This document shows positions 14,960 through 20,668 of a stretch of DNA of 25,660 nt, piece after piece; positions within the stretch are counted from its first letter, which is position 1, and every line of letters begins with the position of its first letter. Where the stretch lies: the IMG/VR virus record IMGVR_UViG_3300020202_000205, positions 1 through 25,660 of that record. One strand, given 5' to 3'. Source of the stretch: a virus. The position numbers were made by a program, and so were the translations under genes. Below the pieces are notes generated by a model. It saw nothing but the letters and a program-made list of their open reading frames with translations. It was not told where the DNA came from and did no database searches.

Positions 14960-15184
14960 TCAGCCCAGCAGTTGAGCGGCACGGGCGGAAGGACGATCAA
15001 GCAACGCCTCGCCCAAGTCACCGCCCTGTTCGGCCTCGGCAATCATCGTGGCGGCGCGGCCCTTGCGCTTCTTCTCAGCCAAGCGCTGCTTGTCCTTCGC
15101 CACGTTGACCTCGGGGTCCTCGCGTGTCGGGACGGGTGGCGGTGGAGCGGGCGCGGGAATGCTGGGCGCTGAAAAGATGCACAT
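14960..15184 (-). CDS. small proline-rich phage protein
   Basis: The product has 74 residues. MCIFSAPSIPAPAPPPPVP, then a basic helix (KDKQRLAEKKRKGRAATMI) and an ending RAAQLLG. The layout 'MC-F-x-P, poly-Pro, basic helix, ...LLG' is shared by small proteins that stand just before portal genes in many podovirus-like genomes; their function is not known to me. I prefer the ATG at 15184 (GAGGG nine bases upstream) to the TTG at 15193 that overlaps the upstream stop, because homologues begin at MC. It ends 10 bases before the portal start. Confidence 0.7.
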   Translation of the reverse strand: MCIFSAPSIPAPAPPPPVPTREDPEVNVAKDKQRLAEKKRKGRAATMIAEAEQGGDLGEALLDRPSARAAQLLG

Positions 15185-15189
15185 GCTGC

Positions 15190-15663
15190 TCAACCCTCGA
15201 AGGTGAAGCGGAGAAAGGTTTGGCCTTGGAATTCGATGGTTCCGCTTTTTCGGTAGCCGATGGCCTCAAGCCAGCGGGAGCGGACGGAACCGTTATCAAG
15301 GTCGGATATCTCGACATGCCCCGTCGTGTTGCGGAGCATGGCCCGACCCACGTCGGAGCGGTTGAAGCGGATCAGGTCTTTGGTGATCGAGAGGCGGAAC
15401 TGCTCCAGCCGCGCCTCGCTCGCCGTGCTTACAATCCCGGTGTTGGGGACGGCAAAGATGTAGGCCGGCAACCCCTCAGCCGACACGACACCAAGCCGCG
15501 CCGCGCCCTTGAAGACCGCACGACATTCCGGCTCGCTGAGCCGAAGATGGCGCTGAGCCCATTCGATATCTTCCACCGTAAACCGGTGTGGGTGATCGAA
15601 AACCCAGTCAACCGCCGCGTCACGCTCGGCTTGCGTCCATTGCGACGCATCATGGACCGGCAC
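15190..15663 (-). CDS. second GNAT-like (gp13-like) protein
   Basis: The product has 157 residues. EGLPAYIFAVPNTGIVSTASEARLEQFR is followed by ITKDLIRFN, then NTTGHVEISDLDNGSVRSRWLEAIGYRKSGTIEFQGQTFLRFTFEG. The final 'N..s..WLe.iGyr..gt....G..F..F' block is the form seen in gp13-like GNAT-fold phage proteins. The acetyl-CoA loop is not obvious, so it may be a structural relic rather than an enzyme. The start is GTG at 15663, one base after the upstream stop, with only weak Shine-Dalgarno sequence (GGCGGCGGG some 13 bases away). It lies before the portal gene, unlike the other GNAT-like gene near the left end. Confidence 0.5.
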   Translation of the reverse strand: MPVHDASQWTQAERDAAVDWVFDHPHRFTVEDIEWAQRHLRLSEPECRAVFKGAARLGVVSAEGLPAYIFAVPNTGIVSTASEARLEQFRLSITKDLIRFNRSDVGRAMLRNTTGHVEISDLDNGSVRSRWLEAIGYRKSGTIEFQGQTFLRFTFEG

Positions 15664-15664
15664 C

Positions 15665-16204
15665 TCAATGCGCGGTCCCGCCGCCTATCGTGGCCAGTAC
15701 GGCATCGTAAGCAGCCCCCGGCCCGTGCTCCTCAATCAGCTTGTCGCATTCCTGATCGGTGAGGGAGCGCCAGCCAACACCTGATTTGTCCCAGACTTCC
15801 TTGGTGCGTCTGCGGAGGTCGGCTAGTTCTTTCGGGCCAAGATCGGCAAGGAAGCTTTTAGTCTTCACCTGAGGCTTGCGGCCGATGACCATTGCTTCGG
15901 CGACCAGGAGAACCGGGGCCTCGTAGGTTACTGGCTCCCCACCGTCCTTCGGGGCGATGTGCACCGCCATGCGGCCCAAGCTGATGCATTTCTGCTCCAG
16001 CCACTTGGGCACCTCAGGCACCCGGTCATCCCCGGGCTTCTTGATCACGAACTCGGGATCGCCAATCAGGACGTTCTCTTTGTTCGCCTTTGACGTGAGG
16101 GCGGCGCGGGCGTCCTCTTCCATGAACTGGCGCAGGTGTTCGGCTGTCTCCCCGCCGGCCAGCCAGATTGCCAGTTCGATACGGTCGCCGTAGCGGAGGG
16201 TCAT
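15665..16204 (-). CDS. hypothetical protein
   Basis: The product has 179 residues, soluble and of mixed charge. Segments include ELAIWLAGGETAEHLRQFMEED, EVPKWLEQKCISLGRMAVH and VGWRSLTDQECDKLIEEHGPGAAYDAVLATI. No family recognised. The frame is fully open with good codon use. The ATG at 16204 overlaps the upstream stop (ATGA), and the stop is one base before the next GTG, so it belongs to the packaging/portal operon. A role in head assembly is only inferred from location. Confidence 0.75.
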   Translation of the reverse strand: MTLRYGDRIELAIWLAGGETAEHLRQFMEEDARAALTSKANKENVLIGDPEFVIKKPGDDRVPEVPKWLEQKCISLGRMAVHIAPKDGGEPVTYEAPVLLVAEAMVIGRKPQVKTKSFLADLGPKELADLRRRTKEVWDKSGVGWRSLTDQECDKLIEEHGPGAAYDAVLATIGGGTAH

Positions 16205-16410
16205 CGCAGCGGCAGCATCTTTGTTGGTCTGACCGTTCGCGGATCGTGCCCCGATGCGAGAAGGAATCTGTGGAGCGACGGCGGCACGAAAGACACGAAC
16301 CCGCGCTCCATTGCGGACAGCGCGGCGGAAACCCTAACGCCGTCAGCCATGTCGCTTATCGGCGCCGGCAAAGCAGTGGTGCTGGCGAGGTCGGCACGAA
16401 GACCGGTCAT
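16201..16410 (-). CDS. small hypothetical protein
   Basis: The product has 69 residues. No recognised domain; the centre is moderately hydrophobic (SAALSAMERGFVSFVPPSLHRFLLASG) and the end basic. I chose the ATG at 16410 because it overlaps the preceding stop as ATGA; a GTG two codons upstream is the only alternative. The stop also overlaps the next ATG by four bases, and this perfect coupling on both sides is the main support for a real gene. Confidence 0.6.
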   Translation of the reverse strand: MTGLRADLASTTALPAPISDMADGVRVSAALSAMERGFVSFVPPSLHRFLLASGHDPRTVRPTKMLPLR

Positions 16411-16592
16411 CTCCACCTCAAAGGGCTGTATTTGCTGTTCGCCGCCGTGGGCCGCGGCTGCTTGCGAAAGTCCCTGTCGAATCCAACAATGCCCATGTGC
16501 ACCCGGTTGCGTTCGGCGTGATACCGGGCAAGCGACTCAGCATCCCAGCCGTTTTTGATGTCGTCGGCGGTCAGCTCGGGCGTGTCGCTCAT
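16407..16592 (-). CDS. small protein sharing a C-terminal tail with the large terminase
   Basis: The product has 61 residues from the ATG at 16592, which overlaps the stop of a 51-residue membrane ORF (ATGA). It opens MSDTPELTADDIKNGWD with a helix ESLARYHAERNRVHMGIVGFD. The last residues, ANSKYSPLRWR, nearly repeat the terminase ending ANSNYSPTRWRAGR. This shared tail suggests a common docking peptide or an ancestral duplication of the terminase end. Function unknown; a packaging accessory is a plausible guess from tail and position. Confidence 0.65.
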   Translation of the reverse strand: MSDTPELTADDIKNGWDAESLARYHAERNRVHMGIVGFDRDFRKQPRPTAANSKYSPLRWR

Positions 16593-16744
16593 TTCAAAAC
16601 AAGACCGACCCTGAAGCACACGGCCACCACCCCAAAGATGGCAGACACTAGCCACCACATGCGCCGAAAACCGGGGTCCGGAGCGGTGTTTCCGGCTATC
16701 ACCGACAGCACCGACAGCATGCCGAAGAACTGCGCCTCGCTCAT
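16589..16744 (-). CDS. 51-residue membrane miniprotein
   Basis: The frame encodes 51 residues from the ATG at 16744. There are two hydrophobic stretches, FFGMLSVLSVIAG (about 6-18) and MWWLVSAIFGVVAVCFRVGLVL (about 29-50), separated by NTAPDPGFRR. Two short helices with a polar turn resemble small holin-like or other phage inner-membrane proteins, but nothing proves lysis function. The start overlaps the large terminase stop (ATGA) and the stop overlaps the next start (ATGA). It fills what would otherwise be an unexplained 150-base gap in a tightly packed operon. Confidence 0.65.
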   Translation of the reverse strand: MSEAQFFGMLSVLSVIAGNTAPDPGFRRMWWLVSAIFGVVAVCFRVGLVLK

Positions 16745-18108
16745 CGTCCGGCCCTCCAGCGCGTCGGGCTGTAGTTGCTGTTCGCTCTTGTCGGCAATGA
16801 CTTGGCGTTCGGGTCCTTGGGCTCTCTCAGCCCGATAGCGAGATAGCGGAACCCATCGGCGGGATGAGAGGTCCAGTCGTGCTCCGGGCGCTCCGAGAAC
16901 ACCTTGCGCTCATCGTCCCAGGCCTTGCGGTACTGCCTCAGCGCCTCAATGCCCCTCGAGCATTTCTCGGCGTCGAACCAGCAGCGCGGGAGAATCAGGC
17001 GTACGGCGTTGATGCCGTCCTCAAGCCGGTCGTTTGGAAGCACCCTGCCCTTAGATATGCCGAGGCTTTTCAGCGTCTCTATGCGCGTGCGCCCCGTGCT
17101 CAGGTCTTTCACCCGGGCGTCATGGGGCAACAGCGTGTCGCCGTAGACGTAGGGCTTCTCGCCCAGCACCTTGGCGTAGTGGTCGAGGCCGACGCCCGAA
17201 GCTTCGTAATAGTCGATCAGGCGAATTTCCCTGCCCGCTTGCTGGCAGAACCAGATCGCGGTGCTGTCGCCGATGCCAAGATCCCAAGCCGTGATAACCG
17301 GAAGGTCGGGCGCCCACGGCACATTGGTAATGCGCTTCTGGGCTTCGGCCGCTTCCATCAGCTTGCCGTAGTACGCCCCGACTAGAGCGGCTTGGAAGCT
17401 GCAGTAGTACTCTTGCTGGATCAGCTCCTCGGGCATGTCCGAGGCGCGCTCATCAGCAATGATCGATGGCGGGATGATCTTCGTATCGTCCACGGTCAGT
17501 TTCTCGGCGAACCAGCCGGGGTTAGACTTCGCCATCTCGTAGAGAGTGGCGCCGTGGTTCCTGCCCCGGGGCGTGTAGATGAACAGAGCCCAGCCGCCAT
17601 TCTCCGCAAGGATGGGCCGGATGTAATCCCATGCTCTCGGATCGGCCACGCTGTATTCGCTGAACACGACGCCGGCAGGATTCGCACCGATCAGGGCATC
17701 GAAGTTATCCGAACCGACCACCTGCCACGTTGACCCGCACTTGAGGCGGATCAGCATCTCGTCGTCGCGCTTGCCGCCTCTCAGAGACTCGGGAAAAGCT
17801 TGGTCGATAACCCGCCTGCCCTGACGGTCGATCGCTTCCCACACAACCTTCCGGCCCTGCTTGGCCGTGGGGAGCATGTGCCAGTAGTTGGCTACCCGTT
17901 CGTGGGCTGCGCACGCGGTGAAGTTCAGGGCGGTTGAGTCCTTGCCCGCCCGGCGGTGCCAGACGGCCACCGCGCGCTTACCTCCACCCTCCAGATAGCG
18001 CCACAGCCTAACTTGGTGGCCGCGCGGCTCCCACTCACTCGGAAGCGGAATCTCCCGCGCCAAACTTGCGAATGACGACGGTAATGGGGCTGTCAGCGTC
18101 GCCGGCAT
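16741..18108 (-). CDS. terminase large subunit
   Basis: The product has 455 residues. It is the ATPase and nuclease that packs DNA into the head. Walker A is HRRAGKDS (51-58), the Walker B-like strand VVFSEY has Glu at 151, and the coupling motif YTPRG is at 178-182. RNase H-like nuclease residues lie in AWDLGIGDS (D276), LLPHD (326-330) and HDWTSHPADGF (410-420). The Walker B Asp is replaced by Ser (FSEYS), a variant I have seen in podovirus-type terminases. I start at the ATG at 18108; a TTG two codons earlier is the only nearby alternative. It overlaps the small terminase gene by 74 bases. The ending ANSNYSPTRWRAGR is shared with a small neighbour. Confidence 0.95.
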   Translation of the reverse strand: MPATLTAPLPSSFASLAREIPLPSEWEPRGHQVRLWRYLEGGGKRAVAVWHRRAGKDSTALNFTACAAHERVANYWHMLPTAKQGRKVVWEAIDRQGRRVIDQAFPESLRGGKRDDEMLIRLKCGSTWQVVGSDNFDALIGANPAGVVFSEYSVADPRAWDYIRPILAENGGWALFIYTPRGRNHGATLYEMAKSNPGWFAEKLTVDDTKIIPPSIIADERASDMPEELIQQEYYCSFQAALVGAYYGKLMEAAEAQKRITNVPWAPDLPVITAWDLGIGDSTAIWFCQQAGREIRLIDYYEASGVGLDHYAKVLGEKPYVYGDTLLPHDARVKDLSTGRTRIETLKSLGISKGRVLPNDRLEDGINAVRLILPRCWFDAEKCSRGIEALRQYRKAWDDERKVFSERPEHDWTSHPADGFRYLAIGLREPKDPNAKSLPTRANSNYSPTRWRAGR

Positions 18109-18487
18109 GTTCAATTCGGTCGCGCCATTCCTTGGGCTTGCGGTTCTTCAGCCAGAAGATGCAGGCGGTCGTATCGGGCGGCGTGTGTTCGGTGTAATCC
18201 ACCGTCACGGGCGCGCCCTCATACTGAAAAATCTTCGTCGCTGCGTGGCTGTAGCCCGTCGCCTTACGGAACAGGCTTTGCTCAACCATCTGGTCGGCCA
18301 CGTCCTTCCCGTGCTTTAGGGCCTGACAAAAATCAGGGTGCTCGTGCTTCCAGCGATAGATGGTCCGCACGTCCACCTTAAAGAACTCGGCTAGGTCGGC
18401 GTCGGTCGCCCCCAACTCGCAAGCCTTCTTGGCCTGATCGATAAATTCGGGTTTGAAGTCGCTAGGACGACCCTTGGGCTTCGGCAT
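18035..18487 (-). CDS. terminase small subunit
   Basis: The product has 150 residues. It opens with the basic MPKPKGRPSDFKPEF, then a helix-turn-helix (GATDADLAEFFKVDVRTIYRWKHEHPDF, about 26-53), VADQMVEQSLFRKATGYSH, and a C-terminal block PPDTTACIFWLKNRKPKEWRD (about 108-128). The last block is typical of small terminases of this class. It recognises phage DNA and loads the large subunit. ATG at 18487, without a strong ribosome binding site; two GGGAAC copies lie just upstream. The long overlap with the next gene implies coupled synthesis of the two subunits. Confidence 0.9.
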   Translation of the reverse strand: MPKPKGRPSDFKPEFIDQAKKACELGATDADLAEFFKVDVRTIYRWKHEHPDFCQALKHGKDVADQMVEQSLFRKATGYSHAATKIFQYEGAPVTVDYTEHTPPDTTACIFWLKNRKPKEWRDRIEHAGDADSPITVVIRKFGAGDSASE

Positions 18488-18558
18488 GGGATAGGTTCCC
18501 GGTGTTCCCGACTAGGGGGCAGATAACTGCTTGGTCGTGTGTTCGGGGCCGGGAGTGG

Positions 18559-19065
18559 TTAAGCCGCCAGCGGGCGGACGTGCTCGCGCGGCAGGGTGAC
18601 GTTCGTTGCTCTACCGAAGACTTGAGCCTTCACGCTCACACTCGGGGTGTGATCAGCGCGGGTGATGAAGGCTGTGCAACCCGTGAAATTGCCGCAGATG
18701 ATCTCCACGGCCTGGCCGTAGCTCAGGGGCACCCTCTCGTGCACGTCGGTGTTCAGGCCCGACTCGATCTCCCGCACGACCTCGATTTGAACGTCCGGTA
18801 CGGGCTTGGGACGCTGCGAGGCATCCACCATGACCGCCCTTACCCCCTGCCGGCTGAAGATGTCGGGCCAGCGGGGATGATCGGGCGAAAAGCGGGCGAA
18901 CAGATAGCCGGGCAGCATGGCGCGGCTGATCACCTTGGATCTGCGGCCCCTGCGGATGCGCAGGCTGTAGCGGGGCAGATAAACTTCAATGCCGAGATTC
19001 GATATGGCGTAGGCTGCGGCGAATTCCGCTCGGGCGTTAGCCTCGATGACGAACCACGCCAGCAT
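18559..19065 (-). CDS. NusG/RfaH-like transcription antiterminator
   Basis: The product has 168 residues with an N-terminal NGN domain. WFVIEANARAEFAAAYAIS (4-22) is followed by GIEVYLPRYSLRIRRGRRSKV, MLPGYLFARF (50-59) and QGVRAVMVDASQRPKPVPD (73-91). A KOW domain follows, with YGQAVEIICGNFTGCTAFI (about 116-134) and a VTLPREHVRPL end. This is the full layout of NusG paralogues such as RfaH, which bind RNA polymerase and suppress pausing or termination. The ATG at 19065 overlaps the upstream stop (TGATG). It is the last gene before the packaging and structural operon, so antitermination of the late genes is the obvious hypothesis. Confidence 0.85.
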   Translation of the reverse strand: MLAWFVIEANARAEFAAAYAISNLGIEVYLPRYSLRIRRGRRSKVISRAMLPGYLFARFSPDHPRWPDIFSRQGVRAVMVDASQRPKPVPDVQIEVVREIESGLNTDVHERVPLSYGQAVEIICGNFTGCTAFITRADHTPSVSVKAQVFGRATNVTLPREHVRPLAA

Positions 19066-19376
19066 CAGGCAAGCATCCGCCGCTTGTGCACGCCCAGTTT
19101 TGCGCACACGGGGTTGCGGCTCGGCGCCGCGTCGCTCGCTACCAATGGCGCATCTGACGCAGGCTGTGAATTGTTATTATGTTCATGAACATTATTCTTG
19201 GCGTCACGCCAGAGCATCCAAAGCCGGGTGCGGCCCATGCCGTACTTGGCCATGAGGTCTTTCCAGTCGATGCCCTGCTCTCTTGCTGCAACCAGCTCAC
19301 GCCCGATGTCCATGCGAACAGTGGGCGATAGGGGCCGGCGACGGGGGCCGTTGTAGGGCTTGCCATCCTCGCTCAC
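19065..19376 (-). CDS. small helix-turn-helix protein
   Basis: The product has 103 residues from GTG at 19376 (GTGA overlap with the upstream stop). A basic start (GPRRRPLSPTVRMDIGREL) leads to a probable HTH, GIDWKDLMAKYGMGRTRLWMLWRD (about 35-58). A low-complexity segment KNNVHEHNNNSQPAS follows, encoded by an AT-rich patch, and then a basic tail. It could bind DNA as a regulator, or act with the NusG-like protein encoded next. The family is not recognised. The long frame upstream of the GTG is a shadow of the zinc-binding gene. Confidence 0.65.
   Translation of the reverse strand: MSEDGKPYNGPRRRPLSPTVRMDIGRELVAAREQGIDWKDLMAKYGMGRTRLWMLWRDAKNNVHEHNNNSQPASDAPLVASDAAPSRNPVCAKLGVHKRRMLA
19179..19192. 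repeat. 14-base AT-rich palindrome upstream of the NusG-like gene
   Basis: ATGTTCATGAACAT is a perfect palindrome in an AT-rich patch of otherwise GC-rich DNA. It lies within the small HTH gene (the VHEHN codons), about 115 bases before the NusG-like start. It has the form of a dimer operator; TAAT-type strings next to it could serve as a -10 element on the minus strand. No -35 element is clear. Confidence 0.45.
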
Positions 19377-19579
19377 GGTCGCGCCCCCGCCAGATGAAAC
19401 TTCCGACAATGCGGGCAGTGGTAGACCTTGCGCGGTCGCGTCTTGCGCTTGCGCCTCGCTACCCGCGCCGCCTCGGTAAACGTCGCGAAGGGGGCCTTGC
19501 CGATACAACTGGCGGCGCGTGAGCCTCGTCCGCCCAAGCGGGGCTGGGCGATCTTTTCAATGAGGGCGGGGCCGATCAC
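19373..19579 (-). CDS. small putative zinc-binding basic protein
   Basis: The product has 68 residues. FATFTEAARVARRKRKTRPRKVYHCPHCRKFHLAG (about 31-65) has a Cys-x2-Cys pair with a downstream His, the 'Y.CphC..wHl' form seen in small phage zinc-ribbon proteins, preceded by a very basic helix. It may bind nucleic acid. The start is GTG at 19579, overlapping the upstream stop (GTGA), and the stop overlaps the next GTG. Confidence 0.7.
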   Translation of the reverse strand: MIGPALIEKIAQPRLGGRGSRAASCIGKAPFATFTEAARVARRKRKTRPRKVYHCPHCRKFHLAGARP

Positions 19580-19809
19580 GGCTTATAGGCCCTCCCGTCA
19601 ACGCTGATCACGCAGACCTTGTGAGTCTCAGGCCCGACCCACCGTTTCTGCCGTGGCGCAAAGCCGCCCACATCGCGATACACCCGCGCCTCAACCATCG
19701 TGCAGGGCTCTACCTTTGGCCCGTCCTTGCTGTCGATGGTTACGGCCTCGTCACAGCCTATGAACAGCGGCAACGCGAACAGGGCACTGAGCTTCCTCGG
19801 TCTACTCAC
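19576..19809 (-). CDS. small putative lipoprotein
   Basis: The product has 77 residues. MSRPRKLSALFALPLFIGCDEAV is a basic start, a hydrophobic core and a lipobox-like FIGC with Cys at 19, followed by a polar domain (VARVYRDV-like strand, GPETHKVCVISVDGRAYKP). Export and lipid attachment at the envelope are predicted, though the -2 Ile is not ideal. Small phage lipoproteins can be outer spanins or entry-exclusion proteins; size alone cannot tell. The start is GTG at 19809. No inner-spanin partner is recognised next to it. Confidence 0.55.
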   Translation of the reverse strand: MSRPRKLSALFALPLFIGCDEAVTIDSKDGPKVEPCTMVEARVYRDVGGFAPRQKRWVGPETHKVCVISVDGRAYKP

Positions 19810-19882
19810 GCGGGGGCTCCCAAAACTTCGGGCCGTTCAGCACGAAAGCAACAACAGCCGAAACCAGAAGGGCCGAGAGCAA
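19802..19882 (-). CDS. candidate 26-residue membrane miniprotein
   Basis: From a TTG at 19882 the frame reads LLSALLVSAVVAFVLNG and then KFWEPPRE, a single membrane helix with a polar end. An alternative frame in the same DNA (ATG at 19901, stop ending at 19806) encodes MKIALYIALGPSGFGCCC and 13 more residues. It has perfect ATGA/GTGA coupling but a less protein-like composition. Only one is likely real; I favour the membrane helix on composition and the other on start context, so confidence is low for both. Confidence 0.35.
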   Translation of the reverse strand: MLSALLVSAVVAFVLNGPKFWEPPRE

Positions 19883-19897
19883 TGTAGAGCGCGATCT

Positions 19898-20347
19898 TCA
19901 TGCCGCATTCCCCTCCCCGGCCAGGAGATGACGGGGGACCTCGCAGTGGGGCTCGCCAGGTTTGGGGCCCCAGGAGGTCATCCAGAGATTGGACTCTCGC
20001 CAGCACTTCATGCGGAAATTCCACTCCTTGGTTTTTGCGTCGATCGGTTGAAACGCTGTCGGCTGCCAGAATCCGGGGGGTGGTTTGCGGGCGGGCGGTT
20101 CGGCAGAACGATTGACGCCAACCTCATCGGTCCATCGTTCGCCGTTCAGCCAGGTCGAGGGGTGGGCGATGTATTGCGGTTCCTTGCCCTGCACCTCTTT
20201 CCGGTATCGCTCCACGCCCTCCATGATTTCCTCGAAGCTCGCTAGCCGTCTCGCCTTTGGCCACTGGCGTCTTGCATAACCCTTCGCCACCTTCCGCGGA
20301 TATTGCTGCCAGAACGCCTCGAACTCTTCGTCCATCCGTCGCCCCAT
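19898..20347 (-). CDS. replication-initiator/replisome-organiser C-terminal-like protein
   Basis: The product has 149 residues. The start MDEEFEAFWQQYPRKVAKGYARRQWPKARR, with GVERYRKEVQG, YIAHPSTWLNGERW and later KEWNFRMKCWRE, is the conserved 'F..fW..YPrkv.k..A...w.k' module found at the C-terminus of phage replication initiators that load helicase. Here it stands alone without an N-terminal DNA-binding domain. ATG at 20347, or more likely 20335, which has GGGGCGG directly upstream. It is the first gene after the intergenic region with repeats and stem-loops, which fits a replication module next to its control region. Confidence 0.7.
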   Translation of the reverse strand: MGRRMDEEFEAFWQQYPRKVAKGYARRQWPKARRLASFEEIMEGVERYRKEVQGKEPQYIAHPSTWLNGERWTDEVGVNRSAEPPARKPPPGFWQPTAFQPIDAKTKEWNFRMKCWRESNLWMTSWGPKPGEPHCEVPRHLLAGEGNAA

Positions 20348-20373
20348 CGATTTTTGAACGTCGCCTATATCTC

Positions 20374-20386
20374 TCTGACCCTATGG
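20374..20386 (-). repeat. 13-mer copy 1 (CCATAGGGTCAGA), possible promoter-like site
   Basis: On the minus strand CCATAGGGTCAGA, preceded by GGGGATTCA. The second copy 85 bases away differs at one base. The TAGGG core before a run of purines recalls T7-type single-subunit RNA polymerase promoters (CACTATAGGGAGA), but no such polymerase is visible here. A protein-binding repeat is equally possible. It lies 27-39 bases upstream of the replication-like gene. Confidence 0.45.
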
Positions 20387-20458
20387 TGAATCCCCGAGCG
20401 AAGGACAAAGCACTAGATAACCGTCGTCCAGACGGGCTTTGCTTCATCCTTCGCGACT

Positions 20459-20471
20459 TCTGACCCTACGG
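20459..20471 (-). repeat. 13-mer copy 2 (CCGTAGGGTCAGA)
   Basis: This copy matches copy 1 at 12 of 13 positions, on the same strand. Upstream bases are partly alike (CGGG, then CC). Such a match within 85 bases of non-coding DNA is unlikely by chance. Confidence 0.45.
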
Positions 20472-20492
20472 AGCCATCCCGTCGCTTCGGAC

Positions 20493-20519
20493 CTGAACGA
20501 GCCGGCAATGGCCGTTCAG
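20493..20519. other. stem-loop 1 of the intergenic region
   Basis: CTGAACG pairs with CGTTCAG. After one bulged A, GCC pairs with GGC, leaving a six-base loop. No T-run follows on either strand, so an RNA element or protein/origin site is more likely than a terminator. Confidence 0.5.
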
Positions 20520-20533
20520 TTGGGACCCACTTA

Positions 20534-20551
20534 GTGAGGATTGCCCCTCAC
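20534..20551. other. stem-loop 2 of the intergenic region
   Basis: GTGAGG pairs with CCTCAC around a six-base loop, 14 bases from stem-loop 1. No T-run follows. Confidence 0.4.
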
Positions 20552-20619
20552 ACCCGCCCAGCTCGTCCCGTTCGCACCGCTGGTGGGGCCATGCGTCGTG
20601 GTTGCCCCTATGTCCACTA

Positions 20620-20652
20620 TCCCGCCGCCACTGTTTTCATCGTCCGGCGGGA
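20620..20652. other. stem-loop 3 of the intergenic region
   Basis: TCCCGCCG pairs perfectly with CGGCGGGA around a 17-base loop. No T-run follows on either strand. It lies 16 bases past the stop of the 37-codon ORF. Confidence 0.5.
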
Positions 20653-20668
20653 CTGAAGTTCCTTCGCT

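Larger units (their letters stand above)
20348..20668. other. structured intergenic region without a confident gene
   Basis: About 320 bases with no convincing gene. It holds two copies of a 13-mer (20374-20386 and 20459-20471) and three stem-loops (20493-20519, 20534-20551, 20620-20652). There is also a shorter GGGGC/GCCCC pair (20585-20608) and a 28-codon GTG frame (20531-20617) of uncertain meaning. No good sigma-70 promoter was found by eye. It separates the early/regulatory genes from the replication and late genes, so a control region, origin or structured RNA is likely. Confidence 0.5.

Noticed and set aside
13936-15108. 390-codon plus-strand open frame opposite the portal gene
   Set aside because: It is antisense to a clear portal gene and has shadow-type composition with no ribosome binding site context.
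18488-18558. Terminator or promoter between the NusG-like and small terminase genes
   Set aside because: The 71 bases hold only a short tandem GGGAAC repeat. There is no stable stem with a T-run and no clear -35/-10 pair.
20348-20668. tRNA or tmRNA gene in the structured intergenic region
   Set aside because: No T-arm GGTTCRANNCC-like sequence, no anticodon arm layout and no CCA end match the stem-loops.
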